Assembly: GCA_003246765.1 (NCBI GenBank)
Contig: QKDA01000128.1
Location: 1 to 37,801, forward strand
Reading direction: 5' to 3'
Length of the DNA: 37,801 nucleotides
Origin: Spirochaetales bacterium
GTDB lineage: Bacteria; Spirochaetota; Spirochaetia; Treponematales; Treponemataceae
Under the pieces are notes generated by a model. The model was not told the origin of the DNA and made no database searches. It worked only from the letters and a program-made list of their open reading frames with translations. Below are positions 8,408 to 16,095 of this stretch, piece by piece. Within the stretch, counting starts at the first letter, position 1. Each line of letters opens with the position of its first letter. Position numbers and translations under genes: made by a program.

Positions 8408-9270
8408 CGGGAAATTGAATATCTGATATAGAGCCGACAATGCACGCAGAACAGCATGTTAACGGCATTAGGGTTCGCTAGGATTAAGATTTTCTGCAAT
8501 CCTAATTATCGGATTTCAACATATCGATTTTTGAAGGATACTAGCTAATATCAGTATCAAGAGCTGTCCGACAAACAAAGTGTTGGACAGCTTTTTTTTA
8601 CTGTTTCAATGGATTTGTGGGTTTTCTCTTTAGGCTATTAACCTCTTCTCCATATTTTTTGTATTCGTATTCAGTATTGATACATTATTATTTTTTTTCA
8701 CGTTGAGTACGTGACAATTTCTTAATTTATTCCAGGCAGAAAAAGATTAGCAATTTGCTTTATTATGCAGCGGGACAATTTTAATAAAAAAAAGCATAAA
8801 AACGGTTGGAATAGCCGTATGATCTACTCGGAATAGGCCCGGATCCGATCCAAATTTATAATGATAATTGAATGCAATTCAAATTCGTCTTGAACCAACC
8901 CGGCGGTATACCGGATATCGGGAAATGAAAAAAGCTCAAGTTCGTTATAACATCCCCAAACAGCATATGTTCTTACAATACAACAAATAAATGATAATAC
9001 TCATCAAGCAAGGTCCTTTTTCACCCCTTTATATTAAGCAATTAGTTGAATCAAGCATAATGTTTTTTGCTAAATTACTCCCCGGAAATCTTGCCGTAGA
9101 AGAGATCGTATTGTAAAGAAACGTTAAGCTTTACATACGTAAGCGTACTATTCGCAACACAATTACATCTTCACTATACACGATTATGATAAATCCCTGC
9201 ATGTAGATTTCGCCCATTTTTTCATCGTTTTAATGTCATCTTTTTTTTTATGAATTTAGAAATATTTTTG
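8408..9270. other. AT-rich gene-free region
   Basis: About 0.86 kb without a credible coding region, rich in A/T with many stops in all frames. Besides the terminator at 8562-8599 it holds small dyads: TTGAAT-GCA-ATTCAA (8868-8882) and CGGTATACCG (8904-8913). The second contains the GTATAC core also seen in the operators. I recognise no RNA gene or mobile element. An unannotated small RNA or decayed DNA is possible. Confidence 0.5.
8562..8599 (+). terminator. intrinsic terminator after CBM lipoprotein gene
   Basis: AGCTGTCCGACA (8562-8573) pairs with TGTTGGACAGCT (8581-8592), one G-T pair, 7-base loop, followed by a run of T (8593-8599). It lies about 155 bases after the stop codon. Confidence 0.88.
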
Positions 9271-9312
9271 TTGACGTCCTGAAATAACCGGCTTATGATA
9301 ACGTATACATTG
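9271..9312 (+). promoter_or_regulatory. promoter and LacI-type operator of small lipoprotein gene
   Basis: -35 TTGACG (9271-9276), exactly 17 bases, -10 TATGAT (9294-9299), with the dyad ATGATAAC/GTATACAT (9295-9310) across the -10 box and start point. Both hexamers, the spacer length and the 19-bp core match the ABC operon promoter, while the spacer sequence differs. The binding site is therefore conserved independently of the rest of the promoter. Confidence 0.75.
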
Positions 9313-9338
9313 AGCCGCTAGGCAGAAAGGAGTTGTAT

Positions 9339-9965
9339 ATGAACAAGAAAATTAGTTTTGCGTTGGTTGCGATTATGCTGGCCTTCAGCATGGTCACTTT
9401 CGTAGGTTGTGAAGATGCTACCAAGGATGATCCCGCTCCTCAGAATCTTGCGTTGCCGACCGATGCGCCTGAGGGAGCTATCTTCCTCTATGGAGGTACG
9501 CCCAAGGTAGGCGAATGGCAGAACTGGGGAATGAACAACGTAGTTGATGAGGCGTATGCGGCGGATGCAAGTTATAATCCCTGTATTCTGTTAACCAGCG
9601 CAACTGGCTGGGGCAATGGATACCCCTGGGCCTTCGATGCGGGTTCGCTTACGGGTATGACTACGTTCTCCTTCAAGGTTAAGTCGGAGGATTATGACTA
9701 CGTCGCGGTTAAGATGCCTGGTTCTTCCCTCATTGGCGACGCTGCCGTGCAAATCTTCTTTGACGGAAGGACTGCTGGCACCACTGTTACCGACGTAGCT
9801 GGCGCTCCTGGTTGGAAAAAGGTAGTTGTAAACGTTGCAACCGTGTGGGGTAATCTTGACGCCGCTACGCAGTGTGCAATCTACTATCAGGTCATACCTG
9901 TTGTACACGGTTCGTCGACTCCTGAAGGCGAAATCATGTACTTGGCGGATATTTACCTGTACTAA
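9339..9965 (+). CDS. small lipoprotein of unknown function, beta-sandwich-like
   Basis: A 208-residue predicted lipoprotein: signal peptide with lipobox TFVG-C (Cys24), then a short linker and about 165 residues of predicted beta structure rich in Trp, Tyr and Gly (YGGTPKVGEWQNWGM, ATGWGNGYPWAF, APGWKKVVV). The pattern resembles galactose-binding-like carbohydrate modules, but I cannot assign a family. ATG 9339 follows AGAAAGGAG; a TTG two codons earlier is less likely. The gene shares its promoter and operator type with the ABC operon and precedes the porin-like gene, so a role in glucan binding at the surface is inferred. Its GC content is lower than that of the flanking enzymes. Confidence 0.7.
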   Translation: MNKKISFALVAIMLAFSMVTFVGCEDATKDDPAPQNLALPTDAPEGAIFLYGGTPKVGEWQNWGMNNVVDEAYAADASYNPCILLTSATGWGNGYPWAFDAGSLTGMTTFSFKVKSEDYDYVAVKMPGSSLIGDAAVQIFFDGRTAGTTVTDVAGAPGWKKVVVNVATVWGNLDAATQCAIYYQVIPVVHGSSTPEGEIMYLADIYLY

Positions 9966-9991
9966 TACCGTGCACGCTTAGTATGTAAAGT

Positions 9992-10031
9992 TCGCCACTA
10001 CAGCCTTGTGCGGTAGTGGCGACTTTTTTTT
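9992..10031 (+). terminator. intrinsic terminator between lipoprotein and porin-like genes
   Basis: TCGCCACTAC (9992-10001) pairs with GTAGTGGCGA (10013-10022), loop of 11 bases, followed by C and eight T (10024-10031). I see no strong promoter between it and the next gene, so readthrough may supply the porin-like gene. Confidence 0.88.
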
Positions 10032-10109
10032 GGATAGGTAAATGCTGTTTCGTTAGGTAACTTTTATTTGTCATACTGCCTAACCCATTGTTACTTATGA
10101 GGAGACAAG

Positions 10110-11648
10110 ATGAAAAAGCTATTGCTTGCTTTGTTAATTATTAGCCTAAGCTTTTCCGCGTTCGCGGAATTTACGGGCGCTCGCACCGAGAACCTTTATG
10201 ACGAGAACCTTCCCACGCAGTCTTCGCCCATTAAACCTTCGGTTGCCTTTAAGCCTAAACTAGGCGTTATTTGGGGTTATGATTTTGACCGCAAGGAGTC
10301 AGGCTTCCATGAAGTAGTCGACTTGGACGTTGAATGGGAAATTCTCCCTTACAAGGACTATGCAACCGATACATCGGATCTCGAATACGGTCTACCCTAC
10401 GGCCTAGTGATGTTCTCCGGCGGGCACCTTGTGTTAAAGATGCAGGATCAAACGGGCGATATGGCCGTACATGGGACAGGCGGCACCACGGCAAAAAAGA
10501 TTGAACCGTACCTATCTTTGAATTTTGAGAAAATCTGGGGAAAGGTCATTTGGGATCCCTTCTATGTCGTACTTGCGGCAAACGACACGAACTTTTACGA
10601 GCGTCACACCGGATGGAACTTTCCTACTTCCAATAATTTTATCCGCGCCAACTGGGCACACATGGGTAACCGCGTACAAGGCTGGGTGAGCCCGCTGAAT
10701 ACTGACCCCTGGACCCTTGCCGGTAATTATGACACCCTGAAAACAACGACCGGAAGCGCAGGAATTGGCGTTGGATACGTTGCTAACGTCACCGAGGTTC
10801 TGTTCCAGGTTGGTTCCAATGATGTAAATTTTGATTCGGATAACTTCTTTGGCGATCATAACCCAACAGGAACGAATAAGGATAACGCGTACGCCTTTGG
10901 GCTCTCGGTTGAATCAAACCCCATCGGCGACCTACAGGTACGGGCATCATCCTATACGGGCATAAATTATAAAAGCCCGACAGGCCTGAATAACACTCCC
11001 TTGGGCTTTAGCGGCATGGTTGGCTGGCGTTATGATATCACGAACACCATTAGCTTTACCCCGCATACCGCGATGGACGTTGCCTTTGCCAGAGTTGACG
11101 ACGATCCCTTCGGAACGTACCGAACCGAAAACAGTTTTGGTTTTGATATCGTCTGGCCGGGTTCTAACGGTTGGGGAGACAATCCGCTCATCAATAAGGA
11201 AACCAATATCTTTGCGGGTCTTACTGTAGACGCAATTGTTTGGACGAAAGAGTTTGAAGATCCTACAATGCACTTTTCTGTTTCTCTACATGAAGACAAC
11301 GCTGGCGGGCTTATTCCGAACCTGGGCACCACATTTGTGTACGAGATCAAGAACCTTATTGCCCCAAGTGTAGAGGGAGATCCGCAGATGTTTTACGGCG
11401 TGTTCGTTGATTACAACCTGTGGAATCAGTTCCGTCCGTATACGCGAATCAACAGGACAACAAGCAATGCGGGAACAAAGGCTGACGAGGCAAACCGCTT
11501 GCCGCTTCAAACGGAAATTGGTCTTGAAATTACCGTAATCCCGCACACGATAATTACGCTTAAGTATCAGTCCGCAGACTTTATTGACGTGGTCCAAAAA
11601 TCGGATAGTAAAGGTCTGTTTACTTCGGCTTTCATCGTAACCTTCTAA
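10110..11648 (+). CDS. putative outer-membrane beta-barrel (porin-like) protein
   Basis: A 512-residue exported protein. It has a classic signal peptide with cleavage after AFA (residue 19), alternating hydrophobic/polar strands with many aromatic residues, and a C-terminal Phe (FIVTF), the usual BAM recognition feature of outer-membrane barrels. I do not recognise a named family. ATG 10110 follows GAGGAG at about 7 bases. It lies after the small lipoprotein in a region of lower GC content, ends at a strong terminator and stands next to the LacI regulator gene. From this context it may be the outer-membrane channel for glucan oligosaccharides, in place of a SusC-type receptor, which is absent. 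Confidence 0.68.
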   Translation: MKKLLLALLIISLSFSAFAEFTGARTENLYDENLPTQSSPIKPSVAFKPKLGVIWGYDFDRKESGFHEVVDLDVEWEILPYKDYATDTSDLEYGLPYGLVMFSGGHLVLKMQDQTGDMAVHGTGGTTAKKIEPYLSLNFEKIWGKVIWDPFYVVLAANDTNFYERHTGWNFPTSNNFIRANWAHMGNRVQGWVSPLNTDPWTLAGNYDTLKTTTGSAGIGVGYVANVTEVLFQVGSNDVNFDSDNFFGDHNPTGTNKDNAYAFGLSVESNPIGDLQVRASSYTGINYKSPTGLNNTPLGFSGMVGWRYDITNTISFTPHTAMDVAFARVDDDPFGTYRTENSFGFDIVWPGSNGWGDNPLINKETNIFAGLTVDAIVWTKEFEDPTMHFSVSLHEDNAGGLIPNLGTTFVYEIKNLIAPSVEGDPQMFYGVFVDYNLWNQFRPYTRINRTTSNAGTKADEANRLPLQTEIGLEITVIPHTIITLKYQSADFIDVVQKSDSKGLFTSAFIVTF

Positions 11649-11674
11649 CGCAGATAGTTTGAATCGTTACAAAA

Positions 11675-11708
11675 AGCTCTTCCCCGCATCGGGAAGAGCT
11701 TTTTTTTT
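11675..11708 (+). terminator. intrinsic terminator after porin-like gene
   Basis: AGCTCTTCCC (11675-11684) pairs perfectly with GGGAAGAGCT (11691-11700), 6-base loop, preceded by A-run and followed by eight T from 11701. Confidence 0.93.
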
Positions 11709-11831
11709 AGCTATACCGATTTAATTTTAAACAGTACATAAACAGGACTTTACTTCTCCTCAAATATGTCAGTGTATTAAAGGAAAGATCGAACGAGAAC
11801 TGTCTCCCCCCCCGACTTCACCCCTCCCCCG

Positions 11832-11840
11832 TGCTATACT
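11832..11840 (+). promoter_or_regulatory. extended -10 promoter of the LacI-type regulator
   Basis: TGCTATACT is an extended -10 element (TGn plus TATACT) with no good -35 box at 16-18 bases. The start point would be near 11847, giving a short leader with GGGGGAG six bases before ATG 11859. Confidence 0.5.
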
Positions 11841-11858
11841 CCTTCGGGGGAGTTTTTT

Positions 11859-12860
11859 ATGCCGAATCAAAAAGACGTTGCGCGCCTGGCGGGGGTTTCC
11901 CACGCATCGGTGTCGAGGTACCTCGCGGACCCGGAAGCGGTGAGCGAGGGGAACCGGGAGAGGATCCGCGAGGCCATCGAGATGCTCAACTACAAGGTAG
12001 ACGCCGCCGCGCAGACCCTGCGTACGGGGCGTACCAAGCACGTGAGCATTCTCGTGCCGGGGTCGGCGCCCTTTTACTGGGTTCTCGTACAGGCCATGGA
12101 AAAGAGGCTCAGCGAGGAAGGCTACTTCAGCAGCGTGCTTTTCACCCGGGAATTCGACCAGCTCGTTTCGGTCAAGTCGGGCATGGTGGACAAGATGATC
12201 CAGTCGAACCTGATTGAGGCATGCGTGCTCTTTCCCCTCCTCAAGGAGGAGGACGAGCGCCTGGCCGAGAAGATCCACCGCTACCACAAGAACTTTATCG
12301 TGGTGGACAATTCCCTCCTGGGAGCCCACATTCCCCGGGTGGTCTTCGACAACTACGGGGCGGGGAAGACCGCCGCCCGGGAAATGGTCAAGAAGGGACA
12401 CAGGGACATTCTCCTCCTCACGGGAGACGAGATCTTCGAGTCCGCGGTGATGCGGAAGAAGGGTTTCCTGGAGGGCATCGCAGAGGCGGGACTCCCCGAG
12501 GAAAGCGTCACGGTCATCAAGACGGGCTTTTCGCCCCAGGTAGCCTACCCCCATTTGGAGAGGATCAAGCTCCCCCCCTTCACGGCGGTGTTCGCCGCCA
12601 ACGACACCACCGCCCTGGCCTTCGTGAACGTGGCCCACCAAAAGGGGCTCCAGTGCCCGGGGGACTACGAGATTATCGGCTTCGACAACAATACCGAGTA
12701 CACCCCCTACTCCATCCCCACCCTTTCCACCTTCCACCAGCCGACCTTCGACGCGGGGGTGAAGACCGCCGAACTCGTGCTCGACATGATCAACGGGAAG
12801 GCGATCCCCTACGAGACCGTGTTCCCGGCGGAGCTGATCCGCAGACAGTCGTTTTCGTAA
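11859..12860 (+). CDS. LacI-family transcriptional regulator
   Basis: A 333-residue DNA-binding repressor. The N-terminal helix-turn-helix (KDVARLAGVSHASVSRYLADP, about residues 5-25) and hinge helix (about 45-60) are typical of LacI/GalR proteins. Residues about 62-330 form the periplasmic-binding-protein-like sensor, which includes VFDNYGAGKTAAREMVKKGH and IIGFDNNTEYTPYSIPTLST. Such proteins release DNA (or, less often, bind it) when they sense a sugar. It lies between the porin-like gene and the GH64 gene. Dyads with central CG occur at four promoters of the locus, so it is the best candidate for their regulator. The inducer is not readable; a gluco-oligosaccharide is inferred. It faces the GH64 gene convergently. 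Confidence 0.92.
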   Translation: MPNQKDVARLAGVSHASVSRYLADPEAVSEGNRERIREAIEMLNYKVDAAAQTLRTGRTKHVSILVPGSAPFYWVLVQAMEKRLSEEGYFSSVLFTREFDQLVSVKSGMVDKMIQSNLIEACVLFPLLKEEDERLAEKIHRYHKNFIVVDNSLLGAHIPRVVFDNYGAGKTAAREMVKKGHRDILLLTGDEIFESAVMRKKGFLEGIAEAGLPEESVTVIKTGFSPQVAYPHLERIKLPPFTAVFAANDTTALAFVNVAHQKGLQCPGDYEIIGFDNNTEYTPYSIPTLSTFHQPTFDAGVKTAELVLDMINGKAIPYETVFPAELIRRQSFS

Positions 12861-12897
12861 GCCCCCAGTCCGGAACGAGGACATAGAAAGCCGCAGA

Positions 12898-12935
12898 CAA
12901 AAAAAGGGCCGGCCTCCCCGAGGGGAAACCGGCCC
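12898..12935 (-). terminator. intrinsic terminator after GH64 gene
   Basis: On the minus strand GGGCCGG (12929-12935) pairs with CCGGCCC (12906-12912). An inner CCCC/GGGG pairing follows, and the stem is followed by a run of T (12898-12905). On the plus strand no T-run follows, so it serves the GH64 gene and not lacI. Confidence 0.87.
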
Positions 12936-12987
12936 GAGAGAGGGCGGAAAACCCGGCCCGAGGGACGCCTGTCCCGCGGGTCGCAAC

Positions 12988-15669
12988 TTACCAGTTGACG
13001 TCGATCACGACGGCGCGGCCGTTGTAGCTCCACAGGGCGCCGGAGAAGTCGCCTACGTCGTCGTAGGCGAAGCCGTAGGCCTTTCCGTTCACCGCGTGGT
13101 CGTGCATGAACTTCGAGAAATAATTGCAGGGCGCCGCTTGGTAGAAGGATGCGGGGTCGTCCCACTTCGAGGAATCTTCCATGACGTGCCGGTTGAACGC
13201 AGCGGCGATGCGGGCCTGAATGGCGCCCTCCTCGGTGTTGCCCGTGGCGAGAACCCCGGAGGCCTCGAAGATCTCCGTGGCGTTGGGCTTGCGGGCTACC
13301 GCGGTAAAGTTTGTCCTTCCGGTGCGGGAGAACACGAAGGCGTCGCCGTAGACCCGTCCGCGGTACTCGTAGGTATTGCCGTCCCAGTACATGTTGAACA
13401 CGAGGTCCTGAGCGCGGTACTGATTCCAGATCTGGTTGACGTAGGCGTCGTAGTACGCGGCGTTCGCGGAGGCGAGGCCGAAACCGTCGGGATCCTTGCA
13501 GGGGGCATTGATGCGGTACTCGTTGATGAGACCCTGGAATTCGGCGGGCACTTCCCGCTGCCAGGCGTCCCAGAGCGCCGCGCGGGTTTCGGAGATGCCG
13601 TTCTCGCCGAGGTAGGTCGCCCCGCCCGAGCCGTCCTTTTCGTACACGCGGGCAAGGAGGGGAACGCTCAGCTGGTCAACCTGGGTGGTGTTGCCCCAGA
13701 AACCGACCGGGCTTCCCGCGGCCCAGGTGGCCGGGACGATGGCGAACTCGTACCAGTCGAAGAACACGTCGGCGTTCGGGTCCATGGCGTTGTTGAGGTC
13801 CGGCGCGGCGTAGGCCACCCTTCCGTTCCCGTCGACGTTCACGGTGATGTAGAGGGGCTCTCCCATGGTCACGAAGACGCGGCCGGAGGAGACGTAGGGC
13901 GGGAGCTGGAAGCCTTCCATGTCGCTGAGGCGGAAAGAGTAGTTGGCGCAGAGGCGGCCGTTCTTCGCGAGCTGCCCGTTGTCGGCGAGGCTCATGGGCT
14001 GGAGGGTTCCGTCGGGCTTGACCCAGCACCAGTCCTGGGCCTCGTTGCGGGCGAGCATGGTCAAGAAGATCTCGGAGTCGTCCCAGGCGCCGGAGGTACG
14101 GTTGGCGAACTGCATGGTCATGTGCATGCCGGGGGCCAGGGGCAGGAGCTCGGGGCCGGTGTATTCGGTCCACTGGGCGTACACGGTAAGGTTCGAAACG
14201 ACGGGGGTAGCGGCGGTGAAGGCAGCGCCTGAACCGTCGCGGGAGAGGTTCCAGCCGCTGAAGGTATAGCCCGTCCTTCTGGGGTTCTCGGGGAGGTTCC
14301 CCAAGGAAGCTCCCGCTTCAACGGTCATGGAAGAGGGAGAAGCGGGCACCGTGGCGCCGTTGGAGTCGAAGGAGACCGTGGCGGTCTCGACTCCGATCCA
14401 GTAGGCGTACACCGTGATGTCGCCGTAAACGGGGGTTTCCGCGGTGAAGGAATCCCCTTCCCCGTTGGGAGCGGTAAACCAGCCGCCGAAGTCGGCGAGG
14501 GCCTTCACGGGCTCCGCGGGGAGGCTTCCGAGGCTGTCGCCCTCGGAGGCGACGCTCATGGAGGCGGGGGTCGCGGGTGTGTCGGCGCTTGAGGAATCGA
14601 AGGTAACCGTGGCGAAGTCCGGCAGGGCGCCGTACTCGAAGGAAGCCCAGCTTGCGGTATTGGAGAGGATGCCCTGGGGAACGTTGGTCTCGATTCCGGA
14701 GCGGAGGGTCAGCACGTCCAGGTAGATCTTGGCGCCCTGAACGTAGGTGGGATGGCTGAAGGTGTAGGTCCAGGTACCGCCGTTATTGGCCATGCCCTGG
14801 GAGGCGAGCACGAGGCCGGTGCCGTTGCCCTCGGAAAGGAAGAGCCTGGCCTGGTCCACGGGGGCCGCGGGGGTATAGCTCACGGTGAGGGAAGAGGCGG
14901 TCATGGCGCTGACGCTCACGGTGCCGTTAGGCCCGGTAAGGGTGAGGCCTCCGGAGGAGTTGAGCCTCCAGGCGGCGTACACCGTAAGGCTTTCGTTTAC
15001 GACGGTAGTCTCCGTGAACCGGGCGCCGCCCCCGTTGGGCGCGGTATACCAGCCCAGAAAGCTGTAGCCTGACCGAGAGGGGGCGGAAGGCAGCTGGGAA
15101 ACGGTGCCCCCGGCGGGGGAAACCAGGATGGAGGAGGGAACCGCGCTCACGGTGGCCCCGGCGGAGTCGAAGGTGACCAGGGCGCCCTCGGATGAGCCGC
15201 CGTAGGTGAAGGAGGCCCAGGTAGTGGAGTCCCCGAGAATTCCCTGGGGCACGTTAACCTCCCCCGTCGGGGTGGAGGCGAGAACGTCCACGTAGATCTT
15301 CGCCCCGTCGACATAGCTCGGATGGCTGTAGGTAAAGGTCCAGGAGCCCCCGGAATTGGCCATGGGCTGGGAAGCGACCACGAGGCCCGGCGCGTCGCCG
15401 GGGGACAGGTAGATGCGGGCCTGGCTTACGGGAGACGCGGGGGTGTAGGATACGGTAAGACTGGTACCGGTCATTCCGGAAACCTGAAGGGTTCCGTTCG
15501 GTCCCGTCAGGGTAAGGGGAGCGGCGGCGGCGCGGGAAGCTGCGGACATTTCCCCGCTCCCCTGAATGGGCTGAAAACAGGATGCCAGAAGGGTAACCGC
15601 CGCGGCGGCGACGGCGGCGATGCGGCTACGGGCAAACCGTACCTTATTGTTCGAAAAAATTGCCCTCAT
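12988..15669 (-). CDS. modular GH64 beta-1,3-glucanase lipoprotein
   Basis: An 893-residue surface enzyme. The signal peptide ends in lipobox LLAS-C (Cys31). Then come a beta module (about 52-157), an InlB-type B-repeat (164-234), a second copy of that module (242-347), two more B-repeats (352-424, 430-500) and a C-terminal GH64 domain (about 507-893). The two module-plus-repeat units are offset by 190 residues. GH64 enzymes release laminaripentaose from beta-1,3-glucan. Here FDWYEF (Glu641) and TTQVDQ (Asp665) are the likely catalytic residues, and AYGFAYDDVG near the end is a family signature. The duplicated module may bind glucan, perhaps like CBM56, but that is not certain. ATG 15667-15669 follows AGAGGAG. 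A LacI-type operator lies about 100 bases upstream. Confidence 0.87.
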   Translation of the reverse strand: MRAIFSNNKVRFARSRIAAVAAAAVTLLASCFQPIQGSGEMSAASRAAAAPLTLTGPNGTLQVSGMTGTSLTVSYTPASPVSQARIYLSPGDAPGLVVASQPMANSGGSWTFTYSHPSYVDGAKIYVDVLASTPTGEVNVPQGILGDSTTWASFTYGGSSEGALVTFDSAGATVSAVPSSILVSPAGGTVSQLPSAPSRSGYSFLGWYTAPNGGGARFTETTVVNESLTVYAAWRLNSSGGLTLTGPNGTVSVSAMTASSLTVSYTPAAPVDQARLFLSEGNGTGLVLASQGMANNGGTWTYTFSHPTYVQGAKIYLDVLTLRSGIETNVPQGILSNTASWASFEYGALPDFATVTFDSSSADTPATPASMSVASEGDSLGSLPAEPVKALADFGGWFTAPNGEGDSFTAETPVYGDITVYAYWIGVETATVSFDSNGATVPASPSSMTVEAGASLGNLPENPRRTGYTFSGWNLSRDGSGAAFTAATPVVSNLTVYAQWTEYTGPELLPLAPGMHMTMQFANRTSGAWDDSEIFLTMLARNEAQDWCWVKPDGTLQPMSLADNGQLAKNGRLCANYSFRLSDMEGFQLPPYVSSGRVFVTMGEPLYITVNVDGNGRVAYAAPDLNNAMDPNADVFFDWYEFAIVPATWAAGSPVGFWGNTTQVDQLSVPLLARVYEKDGSGGATYLGENGISETRAALWDAWQREVPAEFQGLINEYRINAPCKDPDGFGLASANAAYYDAYVNQIWNQYRAQDLVFNMYWDGNTYEYRGRVYGDAFVFSRTGRTNFTAVARKPNATEIFEASGVLATGNTEEGAIQARIAAAFNRHVMEDSSKWDDPASFYQAAPCNYFSKFMHDHAVNGKAYGFAYDDVGDFSGALWSYNGRAVVIDVNW

Positions 15670-15766
15670 GAGGGTCTCCTCTTTATGTGTAGTGAGCTAA
15701 AAAAGATTTCCGACAGGGCCCTTGCCGTAAATCCCGTTACCGTACCGGGGTAGAACTCAGAAGTCA

Positions 15767-15824
15767 TGTACACGTGTACACGTAAACTCTCATCATTGTT
15801 GCTATGGGTTTAAAAAATTGTCAA
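15767..15824 (-). promoter_or_regulatory. promoter region and LacI-type operator of GH64 gene
   Basis: TGTACAC/GTGTACA (15767-15780) is a perfect 14-bp palindrome with central CG, matching the operators at 7721-7738 and 7046-7061. On the minus strand -35 TTGACA lies at 15819-15824; the -10 box is unclear (none of good match at 17 bases). The operator would lie just downstream of the start point. Confidence 0.62.
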
Positions 15825-16017
15825 GAAAAATGTTATAAATAGTCGGCCCCGGGTGTTTTATTGCTAAATAGTTATAATGCAAGATTTTATAAGCATAACA
15901 CAGGGAATAAAAGATGCCGGGGGCGTTTTTTTTCACCCCGTCTGCACGAATTGCTTAAAAAAGGGACAGGTCTAACTCCAATGTTTGCGTGTACATAAAA
16001 ACCTCAACCCCAGGACC
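15825..16017. other. spacer with a second operator-like dyad
   Basis: No gene seen. ATGTTTGC/GTGTACAT (15981-15996) carries the right arm and central CG of the LacI-type operators but a weaker left arm. No promoter overlaps it. It lies about 200 bases from the GH64 operator, a distance compatible with DNA looping. The rest is AT-rich up to a GC-rich repeat that begins near 16018. Confidence 0.45.
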
Positions 16018-16080
16018 CTCTCCCTTCGCGGGGGCTCCGCGCGGGGCCCTTTCAGAGCCCTTCCCCCGTTCTGCCTCCCC
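16018..16080 (+). repeat. dispersed GC-rich intergenic repeat, copy 1 (partial)
   Basis: Shares the string GCGGGGGCTCCGC, then GGCCCTTTC and CCTTCCCCCGTTCTGCCTC, with the copy at 30922-31010, and parts with the inverted copy at 29516-29610. The hairpin CGCGG-n5-CCGCG (16027-16041) matches GGCGG-n5-CCGCC in copy 3, with both sides of the outer pair changed. It ends 15 bases before the stop of the phosphoribosyltransferase gene. Confidence 0.68.
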
Positions 16081-16095
16081 CCCCCCTTTCACCTC

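Noticed and set aside
11836-11858. Terminator-like hairpin (ACTCC/GGAGT plus T-run) just before lacI
   Set aside because: The extended -10 box at 11832-11840 overlaps it, so most of the left arm would not be transcribed, and the stem is only 5 bp.
15955-15980. AAAAAGGGACAGGTCTAACT as a possible element end
   Set aside because: Resembles strings found beside some REP/IS200-type elements, but there is no second copy, inverted partner or transposase in the window.
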